From contig NZ_CP073747.1 of NCBI RefSeq assembly GCF_024398015.1, positions 2,973,001-3,037,000 on the forward strand: DNA of 64,000 nt. Direction: 5' to 3'. This DNA is from Kordiimonas sp. SCSIO 12610 (GTDB lineage: Bacteria > Pseudomonadota > Alphaproteobacteria > Sphingomonadales > Kordiimonadaceae). The translations under genes were made by a program, and so were the position numbers. Positions 62,343 through 64,000 of the stretch are shown here, in pieces (the first letter of the stretch is position 1; every line of letters starts with the position of its first letter). The notes below the pieces were generated by a model. It did no database searches. It worked only from the letters and a program-made list of their open reading frames with translations, and was not told the origin of the DNA.

Positions 62343-64000
62343 TTATTCGACAGTTACAGATTTTGCCAGATTACGCGGCTGGTCTGCATCTGTCCCTTTT
62401 TCAACTGCTGCATAATAGGCAAGAAGTTGAACAGGGACAGCGTAAACGATCGGACTCGCGATATCATCGCACTTAGGCATTTTGAATGACATCAAGTCTT
62501 CGCCATTTGAGCCCACTGCGCTTGGGTCATGATCAGAGATAACAATCACCTGACCCTGCCGCGCCATAATTTCCTGCAGATTAGAGACTGTTTTATCAAA
62601 AAGCTCGTTATGCGGGGCAAGTCCGATAACAGGGACATTCTCGTCAATTAAGGCGATAGGGCCATGCTTCAGCTCACCTGCTGCATACCCCTCGGCATGA
62701 ATATAACTAATTTCCTTAAGCTTCAGCGCACCTTCCATCGCAATAGCGGAATGAAGCCCTCGTCCTACAAACAGAATATCACGCGCTTTTGCAATTTTAT
62801 GAGCAATCTTCTCGATGCCCTTATGATTGCTAAGAACATCAGCGACAAGCTTGGGAATTTCACCGACACTATTAATAGCCGATACAACACCTGCTTCATC
62901 AAGCTTTCCTCTTGCGCGCGCGATCTCGGTCGCGAGTGCTGCCAAAACGATCAATTGGCAAGTGAATGCTTTTGTACTTGCAACCCCAATCTCTGGGCCA
63001 GCATAAATCGGGAACACCATGTCGGACTCGCGGGACATGGACGATTCTTCTGCATTCAGGATCGAAAGGATCGACTGACCTGCCGCTTTCGCATGCTTTA
63101 ATGCTGCAAGCGTATCCGCCGTTTCTCCCGACTGAGATATAAAGATCGCCAACCCACCCTCAGTGTATACCGGATCGCGGTAGCGAAATTCAGAAGCGAT
63201 ATCCACTTCTACCGAAATTCTTGCCATTTTTTCTAGCCAGAATTTGGCGACAAGTGCCGCATAATAACTGGTTCCACATGCGATAATCGTGACCTTGCTA
63301 ACATTCGCAAAATCAAAATCACCGGCTGGTAACTTGACGCCTCCCCCTGTTTGGTCAAAATATTTACCAATGGTTTGAGCGAGGATAAATGGCTGTTCGA
63401 ATATTTCCTTCTGCATGAAATGCCGATAATTGCCTTTATCTGCAAAAGTATTCGACACTTGTGAGTATGTAACAGGGCGCGTAACAACGGCGCCAGTCAT
63501 ATCAAAGACCGTGACAGCCTCACGGGAAATCTCTGCCCAGTCACCTTCCTCAAGGTAGATTAACTTATTGGATAGACTAGCAAGAGCAATCGCATCTGAA
63601 CCAAGATAGTTTTCGCCCTTCCCCATTCCAACCACAAGGGGGCTGCCTCTACGCGCAGCAAAAATTCGCTCGTTTTCATTCTTTATAATGATCGCTAGAG
63701 CAAATGCTCCCTCAATTCGCTTCAAAGTTTCGAAAACAGCATCTTTTGGAGCAAGACCACGCGCCAAATATTCCGATATTAAATGAGCAACAACTTCCGT
63801 ATCGGTTTCACCTTCAAAATTGTGGCCATTTTCAATCAGTTCTTTTTTCAGTGATGCGAAATTTTCGATGATACCATTGTGAACAACTGCAAGACCATCT
63901 GCCATATGAGGATGCGCGTTCACTTCAACGGCTTCACCGTGCGTTGCCCACCGCGTATGTCCAATCCCGATATCACCTTTGATAGGTTGGTCTACAAGTT
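62343..64000 (-). CDS. glmS: Glutamine-fructose-6-phosphate aminotransferase GlmS, C-terminal part (cut by window edge)
   Basis: It makes glucosamine-6-phosphate for peptidoglycan and lipopolysaccharide. The frame stays open to the right edge, where GIGHTRWATHGEAVEVNAHPH, part of the glutaminase domain, is visible, so about 552 residues lie here and the catalytic Cys1 lies outside. The two SIS domains follow, with IACGTSYYAALVAKFWLEKMA and FISQSGETADTLAALKHAK, and the C-terminal DQPRNLAKSVTVE is the typical end of GlmS. The downstream neighbour is the flavin reductase-like gene. Confidence 0.96.
   Translation of the reverse strand, partial: LVDQPIKGDIGIGHTRWATHGEAVEVNAHPHMADGLAVVHNGIIENFASLKKELIENGHNFEGETDTEVVAHLISEYLARGLAPKDAVFETLKRIEGAFALAIIIKNENERIFAARRGSPLVVGMGKGENYLGSDAIALASLSNKLIYLEEGDWAEISREAVTVFDMTGAVVTRPVTYSQVSNTFADKGNYRHFMQKEIFEQPFILAQTIGKYFDQTGGGVKLPAGDFDFANVSKVTIIACGTSYYAALVAKFWLEKMARISVEVDIASEFRYRDPVYTEGGLAIFISQSGETADTLAALKHAKAAGQSILSILNAEESSMSRESDMVFPIYAGPEIGVASTKAFTCQLIVLAALATEIARARGKLDEAGVVSAINSVGEIPKLVADVLSNHKGIEKIAHKIAKARDILFVGRGLHSAIAMEGALKLKEISYIHAEGYAAGELKHGPIALIDENVPVIGLAPHNELFDKTVSNLQEIMARQGQVIVISDHDPSAVGSNGEDLMSFKMPKCDDIASPIVYAVPVQLLAYYAAVEKGTDADQPRNLAKSVTVE

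Overview
The window reads as a compact stretch of core chromosome from a moderately low-GC, Gram-negative, probably marine alphaproteobacterium. The lineage signs are a ribF / terC / ileS / lspA / bamF-type lipoprotein / mutL order, a BamF-like (DUF3035) lipoprotein, a TipF-like EAL protein and two histidine kinases with DivJ/PleC-like cores. A Kordiimonadales-like lineage is possible, but that is a guess. I see no rRNA, tRNA, CRISPR array, insertion sequence or prophage. Genes are tightly packed, several start at GTG or TTG, and canonical U-tract terminators separate several units.

Region 1 (1-11.1 kb) is a nucleoside and deoxynucleoside salvage block. A leftward operon cdd-deoA-deoB continues into a PhoD-like phosphatase cut by the window edge. 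A divergent rightward operon holds upp, a purine phosphoribosyltransferase and a purine nucleoside phosphorylase. Beyond a bidirectional terminator lies a leftward set: a small CxxC protein, an NCS2-type permease, deoC and a two-domain ALDH16-type aldehyde dehydrogenase. Together they can split (deoxy)nucleosides, reuse the bases, isomerise deoxyribose-1-phosphate, cleave it to glyceraldehyde-3-phosphate and acetaldehyde, and oxidise the acetaldehyde. The cdd/upp gap and the deoC upstream region share an almost identical TTGAC-N6-GTCAA palindrome, which I read as the operator of one unseen regulator. This is the most system-like signal in the window.

Region 2 (11-24 kb) carries a secreted M14 peptidase, a threonine-synthase-like enzyme, an HNH protein, a MEST-like alpha/beta hydrolase, an MFS exporter, a small membrane protein, an MscS channel, tadA, an RsuA/RluB pseudouridine synthase, rsmD and a patatin-like lipase. 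Region 3 (24-32 kb) is mutL, the BamF-like lipoprotein, lspA, ileS, terC and ribF, all leftward.

Region 4 (32-42 kb) looks partly motility-related: a cheY-cheZ pair, a HAD phosphatase and a TipF-like EAL protein. It continues with small envelope or lipid-related proteins (an AsmA-like protein, an SCP2 protein, a DUF1499-like protein), a protein with a histone-H1-like tail, a small secreted protein and an LCAD-like acyl-CoA dehydrogenase. Three perfect intergenic hairpins without U tracts lie here. The CheZ carries two copies of a CheY/FliM-type docking motif.

Region 5 (42-64 kb) holds MAPEG, M24 peptidase, PmbA, CysQ, a periplasmic-TPR histidine kinase, a TorF-type porin, an M23 peptidase, xseA, purD, a PAS histidine kinase, an RND efflux pair with a palindromic operator candidate, gamma-glutamyltransferase, a flavin reductase and the 3' part of glmS, which runs off the right edge.
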